This document shows, in pieces, positions 47,920 to 56,281 of a DNA stretch of 64,000 nt. Numbering within the stretch: position 1 is the stretch's first letter; every line of letters begins with the position of its first letter. The DNA comes from JANXMY01 sp965246745 (GTDB taxonomy: Bacteria > Armatimonadota > Armatimonadia > Armatimonadales > Capsulimonadaceae), in contig OZ251980.1 of assembly GCA_965246745.1 (NCBI GenBank), positions 1,736,001 to 1,800,000 on the forward strand. The letters run 5' to 3'. Both the position numbers and the translations under genes were made by a program. The notes under the pieces are model-generated. The model searched no databases and had not been told where the DNA came from. It saw nothing but the letters and a program-made list of their open reading frames with translations.

Positions 47920-49044
47920 ATGAGCGCCGCAGTTACCCGCCCCTCCGCCGAGAGTTCCGAAATCCAAGCCGAAGTCAAGAGCGCGGGGCTGCGCTTTGTG
48001 TCCGACCGGCAGCCGGGCATTCGGCGCGAACTCAGTGGGGACGAAGCCGGCTTTCGGTATTTCGGGCCGAAGGGCGAGGAGATTACCGACGAAAAGACGC
48101 TGGCGCGGATCAACGCGCTTGCCATCCCGCCCGCTTACGAGAACGTCTGGATTTGCGCGTCGGAGAACGGCTACTTGCAGGCGACGGGCCGCGATGCCAA
48201 AGGGCGCAAGCAGGCCCGCTACCATCCCCGGTGGCGCGAAACCCGCGACGAAACCAAGTACGAGCACACCAAAGCGTTCGGCGCGGCCCTGCCCCGCATC
48301 CGAAAGCGTGTCGAAGCCGATTTGTCCCGCCCCGGCCTGCCCCGCCGGAAAATCCTCGCCGCAGTCGTGAAGCTGCTGGAAACAACGCTGATTCGCATCG
48401 GCAACGAGCAGTACGCCAAAGAAAACGCACACTACGGGCTGACGACGCTGCACAGCGAGCATGTGGAGGTTGCGGGGGCGACGCTGCACTTTCACTTTGT
48501 CGGCAAAAGCGGCAAAGAGCACACGATTGACCTTAAAGACAGAAAGCTCGCCGGCATCATCGCCAAATTGCAGCATCTGCCGGGCCAGGAAGTGTTTCAA
48601 TACACCGACCCGGACGGCACCCGGCACGCGGTCCATTCGGAAGACGTGAACGCTTACATTCACGAGATCGCCGGGGCCGAGTTTACCGCTAAAGACTTTC
48701 GCACCTGGGCCGGCACCGTCTTGGCGTCGCTTGCGCTGCAAGAGTTTGAGGCATTCGGCACCCCGACGCAGGCTAAAAAGAATGTCGCGGCGGCGATCAA
48801 AGCCGTCGCCCGGCGGCTCGGCAACACCCCCGCCGTCTGCCGCAAATGCTATGTTCACCCCGCCGTCTTCGCCAGTTATTTGGACGGCACGCTTTTGGAA
48901 GCCCTGAAACAGCGCACCGAGCAGGAGATGGCCGACACGCGGCACGCGCTGAAGCCCGAGGAAGCCGCCGTCATGGCGCTGCTGGAGCAGGCGGTCACTC
49001 CTGCGCCCGGCTCCGCTTCTTTGCGCCGACCCAGCCGGGCTTGA
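47920..49044 (+). CDS. DNA topoisomerase IB
   Basis: A poxvirus-type topoisomerase IB of 374 residues that relaxes supercoils through a 3'-phosphotyrosine. The N-terminal domain shows FRYFGPKGEEITDEKTLARINALAIPPAYENVWI and KYEHTKAFG. The catalytic domain has RIGNEQYAKENAHYGLTTL, the KSGKEH lysine loop, FRTWAGTVLASLAL (Arg/His-region motif) and the nucleophile Tyr311 in CRKCYVHP. It lies 15 bp after dcd. Its last 50 bases overlap the convergent glmU gene. Confidence 0.92.
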   Translation: MSAAVTRPSAESSEIQAEVKSAGLRFVSDRQPGIRRELSGDEAGFRYFGPKGEEITDEKTLARINALAIPPAYENVWICASENGYLQATGRDAKGRKQARYHPRWRETRDETKYEHTKAFGAALPRIRKRVEADLSRPGLPRRKILAAVVKLLETTLIRIGNEQYAKENAHYGLTTLHSEHVEVAGATLHFHFVGKSGKEHTIDLKDRKLAGIIAKLQHLPGQEVFQYTDPDGTRHAVHSEDVNAYIHEIAGAEFTAKDFRTWAGTVLASLALQEFEAFGTPTQAKKNVAAAIKAVARRLGNTPAVCRKCYVHPAVFASYLDGTLLEALKQRTEQEMADTRHALKPEEAAVMALLEQAVTPAPGSASLRRPSRA

Positions 49045-50446
49045 TTGTCTGCCGGGCGCGGCCGATTGCCAGAGCGCCGGCGGGGACATCTTCCGTGATC
49101 GTAGACCCGGCGGCGGTGTATGCGCCGTCGCCGATGGTCACGGGGGCCACCAATGTCGAATGCGTCCCGATAAACGCGTCGCTGCCGATTTTGGTCAGGT
49201 TTTTGGTGGGCGTCAGGAACGGGTCATAGTTGCAGGTGATCGTGCCCGCGCCGATGTTGGTCCGCGCCCCGACCTCGGCATCGCCGAGATACGCGAAGTG
49301 GCCCGCCGAAACGCCGTCGCCGAGCGCCGCATTTTTCAGCTCCACAAAATCGCCCACTTTGACGTTTGCTCCTAAAACGCTGCCGGGCCGGAGGTTGGCG
49401 AACGGGCCGATTTTACACCCGTCGCCGACTTCACTGGCGACAATGTGCGAGTCGCGCACCGAAACGCCGTTTCCAAGCTTGGCATCGCTGAGGTGCGCCC
49501 CCGGCCCGATTTCGCAGTCTTCGCCAATGTCGGTCACGCCCGACAGCACCGAAAACGGATGGACGGTCGTGTCCGGCCCAATCTGCACCGTGGCGTCAAT
49601 ATGCGTTGTCAGCGGGTCAGTAATCGTCACGCCGGCCAGCCCGAGGGCATGGTGGACACGGGCCTGCAAGACCTGGCGCAGCTCGGCAAGCTCCGGGCGG
49701 GTGTTGATCCCGCGCACCACATCCGGGTCCGGCGAAACCAGCGCTTCGACGCTCTGCCCGTCCGCTGCCAAAAGCGCGACCACATCGGTCAGGTAATACT
49801 CGCCCTGAGCATTTTGGGGCGTAATCTTTCGCAGGGCGGCAAACAGCGCGGCAGGCTGAAAAACATACACCGATGTGCTGATTTCGCCGATCCCAAGCTG
49901 GGCGGGGGACGCATCACGGGCCTCGACAATCGCCTGCACTTTGGCTGTCTGCGGGTCCCGGACAATGCGCCCGTAAGACCCGGCATCGTCCAGCACGGCG
50001 GTCAGCAGCGTCGCCGCCGCCCGCGTTTGAGTGTGATGGGCGACCAGCGACTCCAAAAGCGACGCCGACAGCAGGGGCGCGTCGCCCGGCAGAACCAGGA
50101 GCGGCCCGGTCCAGCCGCCGAGCAGCGCTTCGGCCATCCCCACGGCATGGCCGGTGCCTTTCTGCTCGGCCTGCAAAACGTATTCCAGCGCGTCGCCCAT
50201 TGCATCCTGCACCATTTGGGCTTCGTGTCCGACCACCAGCACGGTCCGGCCTGCCCCCGCCCCGGCGGCGGCTTCGACGGCCCACCGGAGGAGCGGCTTT
50301 CCGAGCAGGCTGTGAAGCGCTTTCGGGCGGCGCGATTTCATGCGGGTGCTTTTCCCGGCGGCCAAAATCAGCGCCGCAACGGCGGGCGGGGCGTCGGGAA
50401 CAGGCGGGGCGGGGTAAAGCGTGTCGTGGGGCATGGTCTCGGGCAT
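48995..50446 (-). CDS. glmU: Bifunctional UDP-GlcNAc pyrophosphorylase/glucosamine-1-phosphate acetyltransferase
   Basis: Makes UDP-N-acetylglucosamine for murein and LPS. The 483-residue protein starts at an ATG with AGGAG 6 nt upstream. The N-terminal pyrophosphorylase has LILAAGKSTRMKSRRPKALHSLLGKPLL and LVLPGDAPLL. The C-terminal left-handed beta-helix has hexapeptide repeats, the CoA and active-site segment GARTNIGAGTITCNYD and FIGTHSTLVAPVTIGDGAYTAAGS. It has its own consensus promoter. The 3' end overlaps convergent topoisomerase IB by 50 bp. Confidence 0.96.
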   Translation of the reverse strand: MPETMPHDTLYPAPPVPDAPPAVAALILAAGKSTRMKSRRPKALHSLLGKPLLRWAVEAAAGAGAGRTVLVVGHEAQMVQDAMGDALEYVLQAEQKGTGHAVGMAEALLGGWTGPLLVLPGDAPLLSASLLESLVAHHTQTRAAATLLTAVLDDAGSYGRIVRDPQTAKVQAIVEARDASPAQLGIGEISTSVYVFQPAALFAALRKITPQNAQGEYYLTDVVALLAADGQSVEALVSPDPDVVRGINTRPELAELRQVLQARVHHALGLAGVTITDPLTTHIDATVQIGPDTTVHPFSVLSGVTDIGEDCEIGPGAHLSDAKLGNGVSVRDSHIVASEVGDGCKIGPFANLRPGSVLGANVKVGDFVELKNAALGDGVSAGHFAYLGDAEVGARTNIGAGTITCNYDPFLTPTKNLTKIGSDAFIGTHSTLVAPVTIGDGAYTAAGSTITEDVPAGALAIGRARQTIKPGWVGAKKRSRAQE

Positions 50447-50472
50447 GGAATTCTCCTGCGAAGTCTGGGAGT

Positions 50473-50501
50473 ATTATAGCGGCTCGGGGTGGAGGTGTCA
50501 A
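50473..50501 (-). promoter_or_regulatory. glmU promoter
   Basis: On the minus strand TTGACA (50496-50501) and TATAAT (50473-50478), both perfect consensus, are 17 bp apart. The rest of the 163-bp gap to 50610 includes a short GAGTGAACTC-centred hairpin (about 50514-50542) of unknown use. Confidence 0.9.
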
Positions 50502-50609
50502 GGCGAGAGGACGAGCGAGGGAGTGAACTCCTCTCGCTGCCTGTTCTTCGGCTTTGCCGGGAACTCCCCGCCCCCGCATTGCGTCACTTAAAGCGGAAAG
50601 AACCGCGCT

Positions 50610-51797
50610 ATGTCCGATGCCCGCCGCCTTCAGCTCAGCTTACTTACGTCTTTCGTGCTTAACGCCGCCGCGCTGGCCCTCATCGCCCTGCTGTGGCACT
50701 GGGGGCCGCCCGAGGCTGTGCGGCACCCGCCCCACATTAAGCTTGTGCGCGTCGCGCTGCGGCACGCCCCCCCGCCGAAGCCGCTTGCGCCTCCACCGCC
50801 GCGCGTCGCTGCCGCCCGGCCCGCGCCCAAACCGCTGCCGAAGCCCCACCCCGTCACGCCGAAGCCTTTGCCGAAGCGTCGCACGCCCGGCGCAAAAGTC
50901 AAAACGACTTCCCCCGCCCCGCCGGCCGCGCGGGCGGGCGGGTCCGATGCCGGAAGCGCCGCGCCGCCCGTGCCGGCCCCGCCGCCGCTGCATGTCGCCG
51001 CGTCGGAAAAACCCGCCCTGCTGATTATCCACAACAGCCCGCTGCCCCTGCCGCCGCTGCCGACCCCGTCGTTTGCGCCCGGCCTTGTCGCCGCCCCGCC
51101 CGCGCCGAAGTCCGCGCCGACCGCGTCCGCCGGGCACGGCGCGGCGGGCGCAGACACGGCCGGACGGGAGCGCGGCGCGGGCGACGGGACAAGTGCGGGA
51201 GCCGGCCTCGGGGCGGGCCGCACCGCCGACGCCGGGGAGCCGTTCGGGGTCGGCAAAGGGGTGGCTGGCGACGGCGGCCCACGCCACGTCGTTTACGTGT
51301 TAGACATCTCCGGCAGCATGACGAGCCGGATCAAACGCGCCGATGCCGAAATCCGCAAAGCGCTCGCGGGACTGGGGCCGGATGAGACATTTGACGTTAT
51401 CGCGTTCAACATCCAAAATTACGAGTTCGGCAACGAGCTTGCGCCTGCGACGCCGCGCATGGTCCGGCACGCGTCGGAGTTTCTCGACACGCTGGTCGTC
51501 AGCGACGGCACCAATTTAGAAGGCGCAATGACCGCCGCGCTGGCGATGCCCGAGGTCAACGAGGTCGTGCTGCTGACTGACGGCGTTCCTACTGACGGCG
51601 AGCAGGACTTCGGCAAGCTGGCGCGTCTGATCCGCCGCCGCAACACGCACCATGCGCGTATTTCGTGTGTCGGCCTGGTCGGCAAGAACCCCGACGGCAC
51701 CGACAACAGTTTCGACGCCGCGACGCTTCTCGAGCAGATCGCCCGCGACAGCGGCGGCGCGTGCGTCCTCGTGCCGCTGGGGGTGGCGACGCCGTAA
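50610..51797 (+). CDS. Membrane-anchored proline-rich protein with C-terminal VWA domain
   Basis: 395 residues. One N-terminal membrane helix (about 10-30) is followed by about 190 residues rich in Pro/Ala/Lys (KPLPKPHPVTPKPLPKR), as in TonB-like periplasm-spanning stalks. The von Willebrand A domain is about 228-395, with a complete MIDAS: DISGSM (about 235), Thr in SDGTNLEGA and Asp in LLTDGVPTD. It probably binds a protein ligand at the envelope through Mg2+. GGAAAG lies before the ATG. It stands alone between glmU and a repeat element. Confidence 0.82.
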   Translation: MSDARRLQLSLLTSFVLNAAALALIALLWHWGPPEAVRHPPHIKLVRVALRHAPPPKPLAPPPPRVAAARPAPKPLPKPHPVTPKPLPKRRTPGAKVKTTSPAPPAARAGGSDAGSAAPPVPAPPPLHVAASEKPALLIIHNSPLPLPPLPTPSFAPGLVAAPPAPKSAPTASAGHGAAGADTAGRERGAGDGTSAGAGLGAGRTADAGEPFGVGKGVAGDGGPRHVVYVLDISGSMTSRIKRADAEIRKALAGLGPDETFDVIAFNIQNYEFGNELAPATPRMVRHASEFLDTLVVSDGTNLEGAMTAALAMPEVNEVVLLTDGVPTDGEQDFGKLARLIRRRNTHHARISCVGLVGKNPDGTDNSFDAATLLEQIARDSGGACVLVPLGVATP

Positions 51798-51799
51798 GA

Positions 51800-52060
51800 G
51801 AAGGGAGGGAAGCAAGGCAAGCAAGGGCAGCAGAGTAAGGCAGCGAGGGGAGCGAGGCAGCGAGGGGAGCGAGGCAGCGAGGGGAGCGAGGCAGCGAGGA
51901 AGTAAACTTCACTCGCTGAATTGCGTCCTTCGGACGAAAAGACAGGCAAGCCGAACGTGTGCTAATCTTTTGTCTGCTGATCTTTCGTCCGAAGGACGCA
52001 ATTCAGCGAGTGAAGTTTACTTCCTCGCTCCCCTCCCTCCACTGCTTGCCTCCCTCCTCT
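51800..52060. repeat. R4: 46-bp perfect inverted repeat with flanking 17-bp tandem array
   Basis: Arms 51894-51939 and 51983-52028 are perfect inverted copies over 46 bases (starting GCGAGGAAGTAAACTTCACT), with a 43-bp loop. The left flank has three full copies of GCAGCGAGGGGAGCGAG; the right flank is loosely complementary purine/pyrimidine-rich DNA. The element fills the gap from the VWA gene stop to the xylitol dehydrogenase promoter and carries no ORF of its own. A diverged half copy lies at 27004-27060. It resembles a MITE-like or palindromic element. Confidence 0.9.
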
Positions 52061-52082
52061 GCTTCTGCGATTGCCCAATTCG

Positions 52083-52097
52083 TGCTATAATCACCTT
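52083..52097 (+). promoter_or_regulatory. Extended -10 promoter, leaderless start of the xylitol dehydrogenase gene
   Basis: TGCTATAAT (52083-52091) ends 6 nt before the ATG at 52098, so transcription should begin at or next to the A of the start codon. No Shine-Dalgarno sequence can fit. There is no clear -35 box; the edge of repeat R4 lies there. Confidence 0.65.
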
Positions 52098-53132
52098 ATG
52101 GAAGCCTTAATTTTAGAAAAAATACACAAATTGACCCTGGGCGAGATTGCGCTTGACGAGCCGCTGGGGCCGCGCGATGTGCGGGTCGGGATCAAGACGG
52201 TCGGCATCTGCGGGTCCGACATTCACTACTATCAGCACGGGCGTATCGGGCCGTTTGTGGTCGAAGCGCCGATGGTGCTGGGACATGAAGCGTCCGGGAT
52301 TATCACCGAAGTCGGCGGGGCGGTGTCGCACCTGACGCCCGGCGACCGGGTGTGCATGGAGCCGGGCATTCCCGACCCGAGCAGCCGGGCGTCGCGCCTC
52401 GGGATGTACAATCTGGACCCCGCCGTGCGCTTTTGGGCCACCCCGCCGGTCCACGGCGTCCTGCGGCCCTCGGTGGTGCATCCCGCCGACTGGACGTTTA
52501 AGCTGCCGGACACGGTGTCGTTTGCCGAAGCCGCGATGGTCGAGCCGCTGGCGGTCGGGATGCAGGCGGCCAAGAAAGCGCGGATTGAGCCGGGCGATTT
52601 GGCGGTTGTGCTCGGCGCGGGGCCAATCGGCATGGTGACGGCGCTGGCGGCGCTGGCGGGCGGGTGCAGCCGGGTCGTGCTGGCCGACACGCAGCAGCCG
52701 AAACTCGACCTCGGGGCGACTCTCGGGGCGATTACGCCGGTCAATGTCACGGGCGAAACTGTCGCCGAAGTCGTGCAAAAGCTCACGGACGGCTGGGGCG
52801 CAGACATCGTCTTTGAGTGCAGCGGCGCGGCGCGGGCGATCAGCGCCGTGTTTGAGCCGCTGCGGCCCGGCGGGTGCGCCGTGCTGGTCGGCATGCCCGG
52901 CGAGCCGGTGCATTATGATGTGGTCGGCGCACAAATCAAAGAAGCCCGCGTCGAGCATGTGTTCCGCTACGCGCATGTGTTTCCCCGCGCCCTCGCGCTG
53001 ATGGGCGACGGCAAAATCAATGTCAAGCCGCTGATCACCGACACGTTTGAATTTCGGGACAGCGTCGCCGCGTTTGAGTACGCGTCCCACCTGCCGCCCG
53101 CTTCGGTCAAGGCGCAGATCACGCTGTCATAA
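52098..53132 (+). CDS. Zinc-dependent xylitol/polyol 2-dehydrogenase (MDR family)
   Basis: A 344-residue medium-chain dehydrogenase that would interconvert xylitol and D-xylulose, or a similar polyol, with NAD+. Catalytic-zinc residues are in GICGSDIHYY and LGHEASG, plus the Glu of MVEPLAVG. The Rossmann motif is VVLGAGPIGMV (about 172-182). The stretch RLGMYNLDPAVRFWATPPVHG is typical of the xylitol dehydrogenase group. The four cysteines of the structural zinc site are absent (PDPSSRASRLGMYNLDP). Exact substrate is inferred. It is probably translated from a leaderless mRNA. Confidence 0.86.
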   Translation: MEALILEKIHKLTLGEIALDEPLGPRDVRVGIKTVGICGSDIHYYQHGRIGPFVVEAPMVLGHEASGIITEVGGAVSHLTPGDRVCMEPGIPDPSSRASRLGMYNLDPAVRFWATPPVHGVLRPSVVHPADWTFKLPDTVSFAEAAMVEPLAVGMQAAKKARIEPGDLAVVLGAGPIGMVTALAALAGGCSRVVLADTQQPKLDLGATLGAITPVNVTGETVAEVVQKLTDGWGADIVFECSGAARAISAVFEPLRPGGCAVLVGMPGEPVHYDVVGAQIKEARVEHVFRYAHVFPRALALMGDGKINVKPLITDTFEFRDSVAAFEYASHLPPASVKAQITLS

Positions 53133-53158
53133 TTAGGAACAAACTTAGGAACAAACTG
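53133..53158. repeat. 12-bp tandem duplication before the TA pair
   Basis: TTAGGAACAAAC is repeated head to tail between the dehydrogenase stop and the antitoxin ATG. The second copy supplies the AGGAA ribosome site. Confidence 0.75.
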
Positions 53159-53437
53159 ATGACTGTCACTCTCAACATCCCGCCGGCGATTGAAACCACA
53201 GTTCAGGCCAACGCGCAGGCTCGCGGAGTGTCCGTCGAGACCTACCTGCTCACTTTGGTCGAGCGGAACATCGTCGCGCCCCCGCCCGGCTCGGAGAACT
53301 GGAACTTGCAGGACGCGCTGGACTATGCCGGGCCGCTGCCGGAAAACCTGGGCCGCGCGACGGCCCTGGCCGGCGAAGCCGTGCTGGCAAAGTTTTGGAA
53401 CAGCCCGGAGGATGAGGAAGCATGGCGCGATTTGTAA
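53159..53437 (+). CDS. Antitoxin-like protein of a MazF/PemK-type module
   Basis: A 92-residue protein. The N-terminus MTVTLNIPPAIETTVQANAQARGVSVETYLLTLVERN looks like a ribbon-helix-helix/Arc-type DNA-binding fold, followed by an acidic, helical tail (SPEDEEAWRDL). It overlaps the toxin gene by 16 bp, antitoxin first. Exact family unknown, but position and size fit an antitoxin. Confidence 0.72.
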   Translation: MTVTLNIPPAIETTVQANAQARGVSVETYLLTLVERNIVAPPPGSENWNLQDALDYAGPLPENLGRATALAGEAVLAKFWNSPEDEEAWRDL

Positions 53438-53763
53438 AAGGCGACATTGTCCTGGTCCCCTTTCCGTTCTCGGCGGAAGAAGTTTACAAGCATCGTCCCG
53501 CGCTCGTGCTGGCCTCTTGGAATTATGCCGGCGGCACGGATTACCTGGTCGTCTTGATGACAACTCAGCCCGCCCCTGACCCGCTGCTCATGGAAATCCT
53601 GCGAGACGACACTTACGGCGCAGCACTGGTACAAAAATGCTATCTGCGCCCGGCGTATTTGTTTTCGCCGGATGAGCAGTTGATTTCCCGCAAAATAGAC
53701 CGGCTGAAGCCGGACAAATTGCAGCAAGTGATTGAAATCATCACGAAGCTGCTCACGGCTTAA
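53422..53763 (+). CDS. MazF/PemK-family endoribonuclease toxin
   Basis: 113 residues with the PemK/MazF core: FVKGDIVLVPFPFSAEEVYKHRPALVLAS at the N-terminus, DYLVVLMTT (catalytic-region Thr), CYLRPAYLFSPD, and the final helix KLQQVIEIITKLL. It would cut mRNA or tRNA when freed from the antitoxin. It has GAGGA before the ATG and overlaps the antitoxin. It looks intact, unlike the toxin at 5501. The pth gene starts 3 bp after its stop, an odd partner that may simply share the transcript. Confidence 0.85.
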   Translation: MARFVKGDIVLVPFPFSAEEVYKHRPALVLASWNYAGGTDYLVVLMTTQPAPDPLLMEILRDDTYGAALVQKCYLRPAYLFSPDEQLISRKIDRLKPDKLQQVIEIITKLLTA

Positions 53764-53766
53764 CGT

Positions 53767-54342
53767 ATGGACACACCGACAAAGCTGATACTGGGGCTGG
53801 GCAATCCCGGCAGGGACTACGATGGGACGCGGCATAATATCGGGTTTGCCGTGGTGGACGCGTTTGCCCGGCGGCATGGGATTTCGGTCGCGAAGCGGGA
53901 CTTTCAAGCGCTGGTCGGCGACGGGCGGGTTGGGGACACGCGGGTTTTTTTGATGAAGCCGCAGACGTTTATGAACTTGTCGGGGCAGGCGGCGGCGGCG
54001 TTTCTGAAGATGAAGCCGCTGGAGATGGCCGACTTGATGGTGGTCACCGACGATATTTCCCTGCCGCTCGGCAAGCTGCGGCTGCGGGCGGACGGCTCGG
54101 CGGGCGGGCACAACGGCCTCAAATCTTTGATCGCGCATCTGCACGGGCAGAATTTCCCGCGCCTGCGGTTCGGGGTCGGTGCGCCCCGCGACCCGTCGGC
54201 GCAGATTGATTACGTGCTGGGCCGCTTCGGGCGGGGTGAGCAGACGGAAGTGGACGACGGCGTGGACCGCGCTCTGGCCGCGCTGGAAGCCTGGCTGGCC
54301 GAGGGAATTCAGCCCGCGATGAATCAATTCAACCGGGCTTAA
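53767..54342 (+). CDS. pth: Peptidyl-tRNA hydrolase
   Basis: Frees tRNA from stalled peptidyl-tRNA. The 191-residue protein shows all the active-site blocks: GLGNPGRDYDGTRHNIGF (Asn and catalytic His), KPQTFMNLSG, VVTDDISLPLGKLRLRADGSAGGHNGLKS (Asp and second His/Asn) and LRFGVGAPRD. It follows the MazF-type toxin by 3 bp with no clear ribosome site, implying coupling. The stop codon lies inside the first unit of the Pho-box-like array. Confidence 0.95.
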   Translation: MDTPTKLILGLGNPGRDYDGTRHNIGFAVVDAFARRHGISVAKRDFQALVGDGRVGDTRVFLMKPQTFMNLSGQAAAAFLKMKPLEMADLMVVTDDISLPLGKLRLRADGSAGGHNGLKSLIAHLHGQNFPRLRFGVGAPRDPSAQIDYVLGRFGRGEQTEVDDGVDRALAALEAWLAEGIQPAMNQFNRA

Positions 54343-54403
54343 CACAAATTTAACCTGGGCTTAATCAGGGCTTAAACTTATCTTAATGTGGCTGTGCTTT
54401 AAT
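54338..54403 (+). promoter_or_regulatory. Five-unit Pho-box-like array and promoter of the PEP-CTERM gene
   Basis: Five octamers recur with exact 11-bp period: CTTAACAC (54338), TTTAACCT (54349), CTTAATCA (54360), CTTAAACT (54371) and CTTAATGT (54382), each followed by a 3-bp spacer. This is the (C/T)TTAACCT-N3 pattern of Pho boxes bound by PhoB/SphR-type OmpR-family regulators. The array runs into an extended -10, TGCTTTAAT (54395-54403), replacing the -35 box, as expected for activator-dependent promoters. The regulator gene is not identified. Confidence 0.7.
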
Positions 54404-54459
54404 AGCTTTGCATTCGGCAATATCGCCGTGAACTGCGAACTCAAAGAAAGAAGCCTCTT

Positions 54460-55215
54460 ATGCGATTATTCACTACCCTGGCGATGACTTCAGCCCTGGC
54501 CGTAGCCCTTGTTTCCGGCGCAACGGCGCAGACCCGGACCCTGACGGCAGGCGCGACCGCGACGGTCAATGCGAACGGCCCGCGCACCGGCGCGAGCGGC
54601 ACCAACTTCTTCAACGTCGAAGGCGCCGGCAACAATGCCAACGCTACATTCGGCGTCGCCGACTTCAGCACCGGCGGCCTGCCGGCGACCACCGACCTCA
54701 GCGGCCTGACCCTGACCCTGACCGAGTCGGATGCGGCGTTCACCGCCCCCGGCACGTTCCAGGTGTACCTGGCCGGCAGCGCGGGCACGGCCACCAGCGG
54801 CCTGAAATACGACACCGCCCAGACCGCCACCGGCGGCATCGGGACACAGCTCGGCACGCTGTACAACCTGGGCACGTTCCAGTTTACGTCGTCGGGCAAC
54901 GCCAACACCGGCAAAGTGGACAATTACACGCTTTCGCTGGCGGGCAGCGGCGCACGGTCGCAGTTTTTGAGCGAGCTGAGCAGCGGCACCCTGCGGCTGG
55001 CGCTCGGCGCGGATGCCGGGTCGCCGGCCACCGCCGCGACCTTCTTCGGCTCCACCGGCAAGCTGACTTCCAGCCCGAACCAGGTGGTCGCCCCCACGCT
55101 GTCGTTCGGCACTCCCGCCGCCGTTCCCGAAGCGTCTACCACCGTCAGCCTCGGCCTGATGCTTGCGCTCGGCCTCGGCGGCCTGCTCGCCGCCCGCCGC
55201 CGCAAAGCGGCCTAA
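54460..55215 (+). CDS. PEP-CTERM sorting-signal protein
   Basis: A 251-residue exported protein: signal peptide (cleavage near GATAQ, residue 23), a Thr/Gly/Ala-rich beta domain with no cysteines, and a C-terminal sorting signal VPEASTTVSLGLMLALGLGG, then LLAARRRKAA. The three parts (PEP-like box, hydrophobic helix, Arg cluster) are the exosortase recognition pattern. The body resembles other PEP-CTERM surface or extracellular-polysaccharide-associated proteins but has no known enzyme motif. A Pho-box-like array upstream suggests induction by phosphate shortage. Followed by a strong terminator. Confidence 0.82.
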   Translation: MRLFTTLAMTSALAVALVSGATAQTRTLTAGATATVNANGPRTGASGTNFFNVEGAGNNANATFGVADFSTGGLPATTDLSGLTLTLTESDAAFTAPGTFQVYLAGSAGTATSGLKYDTAQTATGGIGTQLGTLYNLGTFQFTSSGNANTGKVDNYTLSLAGSGARSQFLSELSSGTLRLALGADAGSPATAATFFGSTGKLTSSPNQVVAPTLSFGTPAAVPEASTTVSLGLMLALGLGGLLAARRRKAA

Positions 55216-55220
55216 CCCCA

Positions 55221-55272
55221 AAAAAGCCCCCCAAAGTCCGTGCCCGCAAGCGCTAACTTTGGGGGGCTTTTT
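55221..55272. terminator. Bidirectional intrinsic terminator
   Basis: GCCCCCCAAAGT (55226-55237)/ACTTTGGGGGGC (55256-55267), A-run on the left and five T on the right. It ends the PEP-CTERM gene. The opposing EamA gene has its stop codon in the loop, so its last codons are part of the hairpin. Confidence 0.88.
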
Positions 55273-56224
55273 GCCGACTCGGGCGGCGGTTGACCAGCGC
55301 GACGGCCAGCAGCACCAGCGCCGCGCCGAGCACGGTGAACCCGGTGAGCGTGTCTCCCAGCAGCCATGCGCCGAGAAATGCGCCCGCAACCGGCTGGATA
55401 AACAAAAACACCGACATCGCCCCGGCGTCGGTGTTTTCCAGAATGGTGAACCAGACCAAATACGCAAGCACCGTGCAGGGGCCGATCAAGTACAGCAGCG
55501 CCCAGACGGCCGCAGCCGGCGGCAGTGTGAGCGGATGACCCGCCGCGATTTGACGGGTCAGCTCAAACAGCGAAAACGGGGCCAGCGCCGCCGCGCCGCT
55601 CATCACCTGGTAGGTCACCACCGACAGCGGCGGGTAGCGGGCGAGTAAATTCTTGCCGACAATGCTCGACAGCGCTTCAAACGCCAGCGCCAGCGCAATC
55701 AGCCCACTCCCCTGCACCGACGGCGAAAGCCCGTGAATGACCCAGCCGTTCGCGACTATTAGGTACACGCCCGCCAGTCCGAGCGCAATCCCGAGCAGCT
55801 TGGCGCGGGGCAGCGCTTCGCCGAGGAAAAAGAAGGCCAGGGCCGATAAAAACACCGTTTCGGTGGCATGCAGCAGGGCGAAGTTCGACGCCGTGGTCAG
55901 CCGCAGCCCTTGATACGCAAGCAGGTAAGTCAGCGCCAGCCCTAAAATCCCCATCGCCCAAAACACGCCCCAGTCGCGCCGGGCGACCCGCAGGTCTACG
56001 TTTCGCCACAGCGCAATCCCGTACAATGCCAGCGCGGCGGCGGAAAACCGGGCAAAGGCCAGGGTCATCGGCGGGATCGCGCCGACCGCGACTTTTGCGG
56101 CCAGCGACGACCCCGCCCACAGCAGATTGATCCCGACCAGCAGCAGCAGGGTCCGCGCCGGCATCCGCCGAGACTCGGGGCTTCGCGTGCCGTTCTCTGA
56201 TTTTGACGGCACAGACTGATCCAT
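55253..56224 (-). CDS. EamA/DMT-family transporter
   Basis: A 323-residue inner-membrane protein with ten predicted helices in two EamA repeats (LLLVGINLLWAGSSLAAKVAVG... and GSGLIALALAFEALSSIVGKNL...). It has the family's GEALPRAKLLGIALGLAGVYLI and LFIQPVAGAFLGAWLLGDTLTG segments. It exports small metabolites or amino acids; the substrate cannot be read. ATG 56224 is chosen because a promoter -10 ends 6 nt before it. The last residues (RPSRQKAPQS) lie in the shared terminator. Confidence 0.88.
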   Translation of the reverse strand: MDQSVPSKSENGTRSPESRRMPARTLLLLVGINLLWAGSSLAAKVAVGAIPPMTLAFARFSAAALALYGIALWRNVDLRVARRDWGVFWAMGILGLALTYLLAYQGLRLTTASNFALLHATETVFLSALAFFFLGEALPRAKLLGIALGLAGVYLIVANGWVIHGLSPSVQGSGLIALALAFEALSSIVGKNLLARYPPLSVVTYQVMSGAAALAPFSLFELTRQIAAGHPLTLPPAAAVWALLYLIGPCTVLAYLVWFTILENTDAGAMSVFLFIQPVAGAFLGAWLLGDTLTGFTVLGAALVLLAVALVNRRPSRQKAPQS

Positions 56225-56230
56225 GCGTTT

Positions 56231-56259
56231 ATTCTGGCGTTTCAGGGGGGTCAAGTCAA
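56231..56259 (-). promoter_or_regulatory. Leaderless-type promoter of the EamA gene
   Basis: On the minus strand TTGACT (56254-56259) and CAGAAT (56231-56236) are 17 bp apart; the -10 ends 6 nt before the ATG, leaving no leader. Confidence 0.6.
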
Positions 56260-56281
56260 CGGGGTACGGATTAACAGCGGG

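Noticed and set aside
51840..51900. 17-bp tandem repeats as a possible CRISPR or iteron origin
   Set aside because: No spacers, no DnaA boxes or Rep gene nearby, and it flanks a palindromic element.
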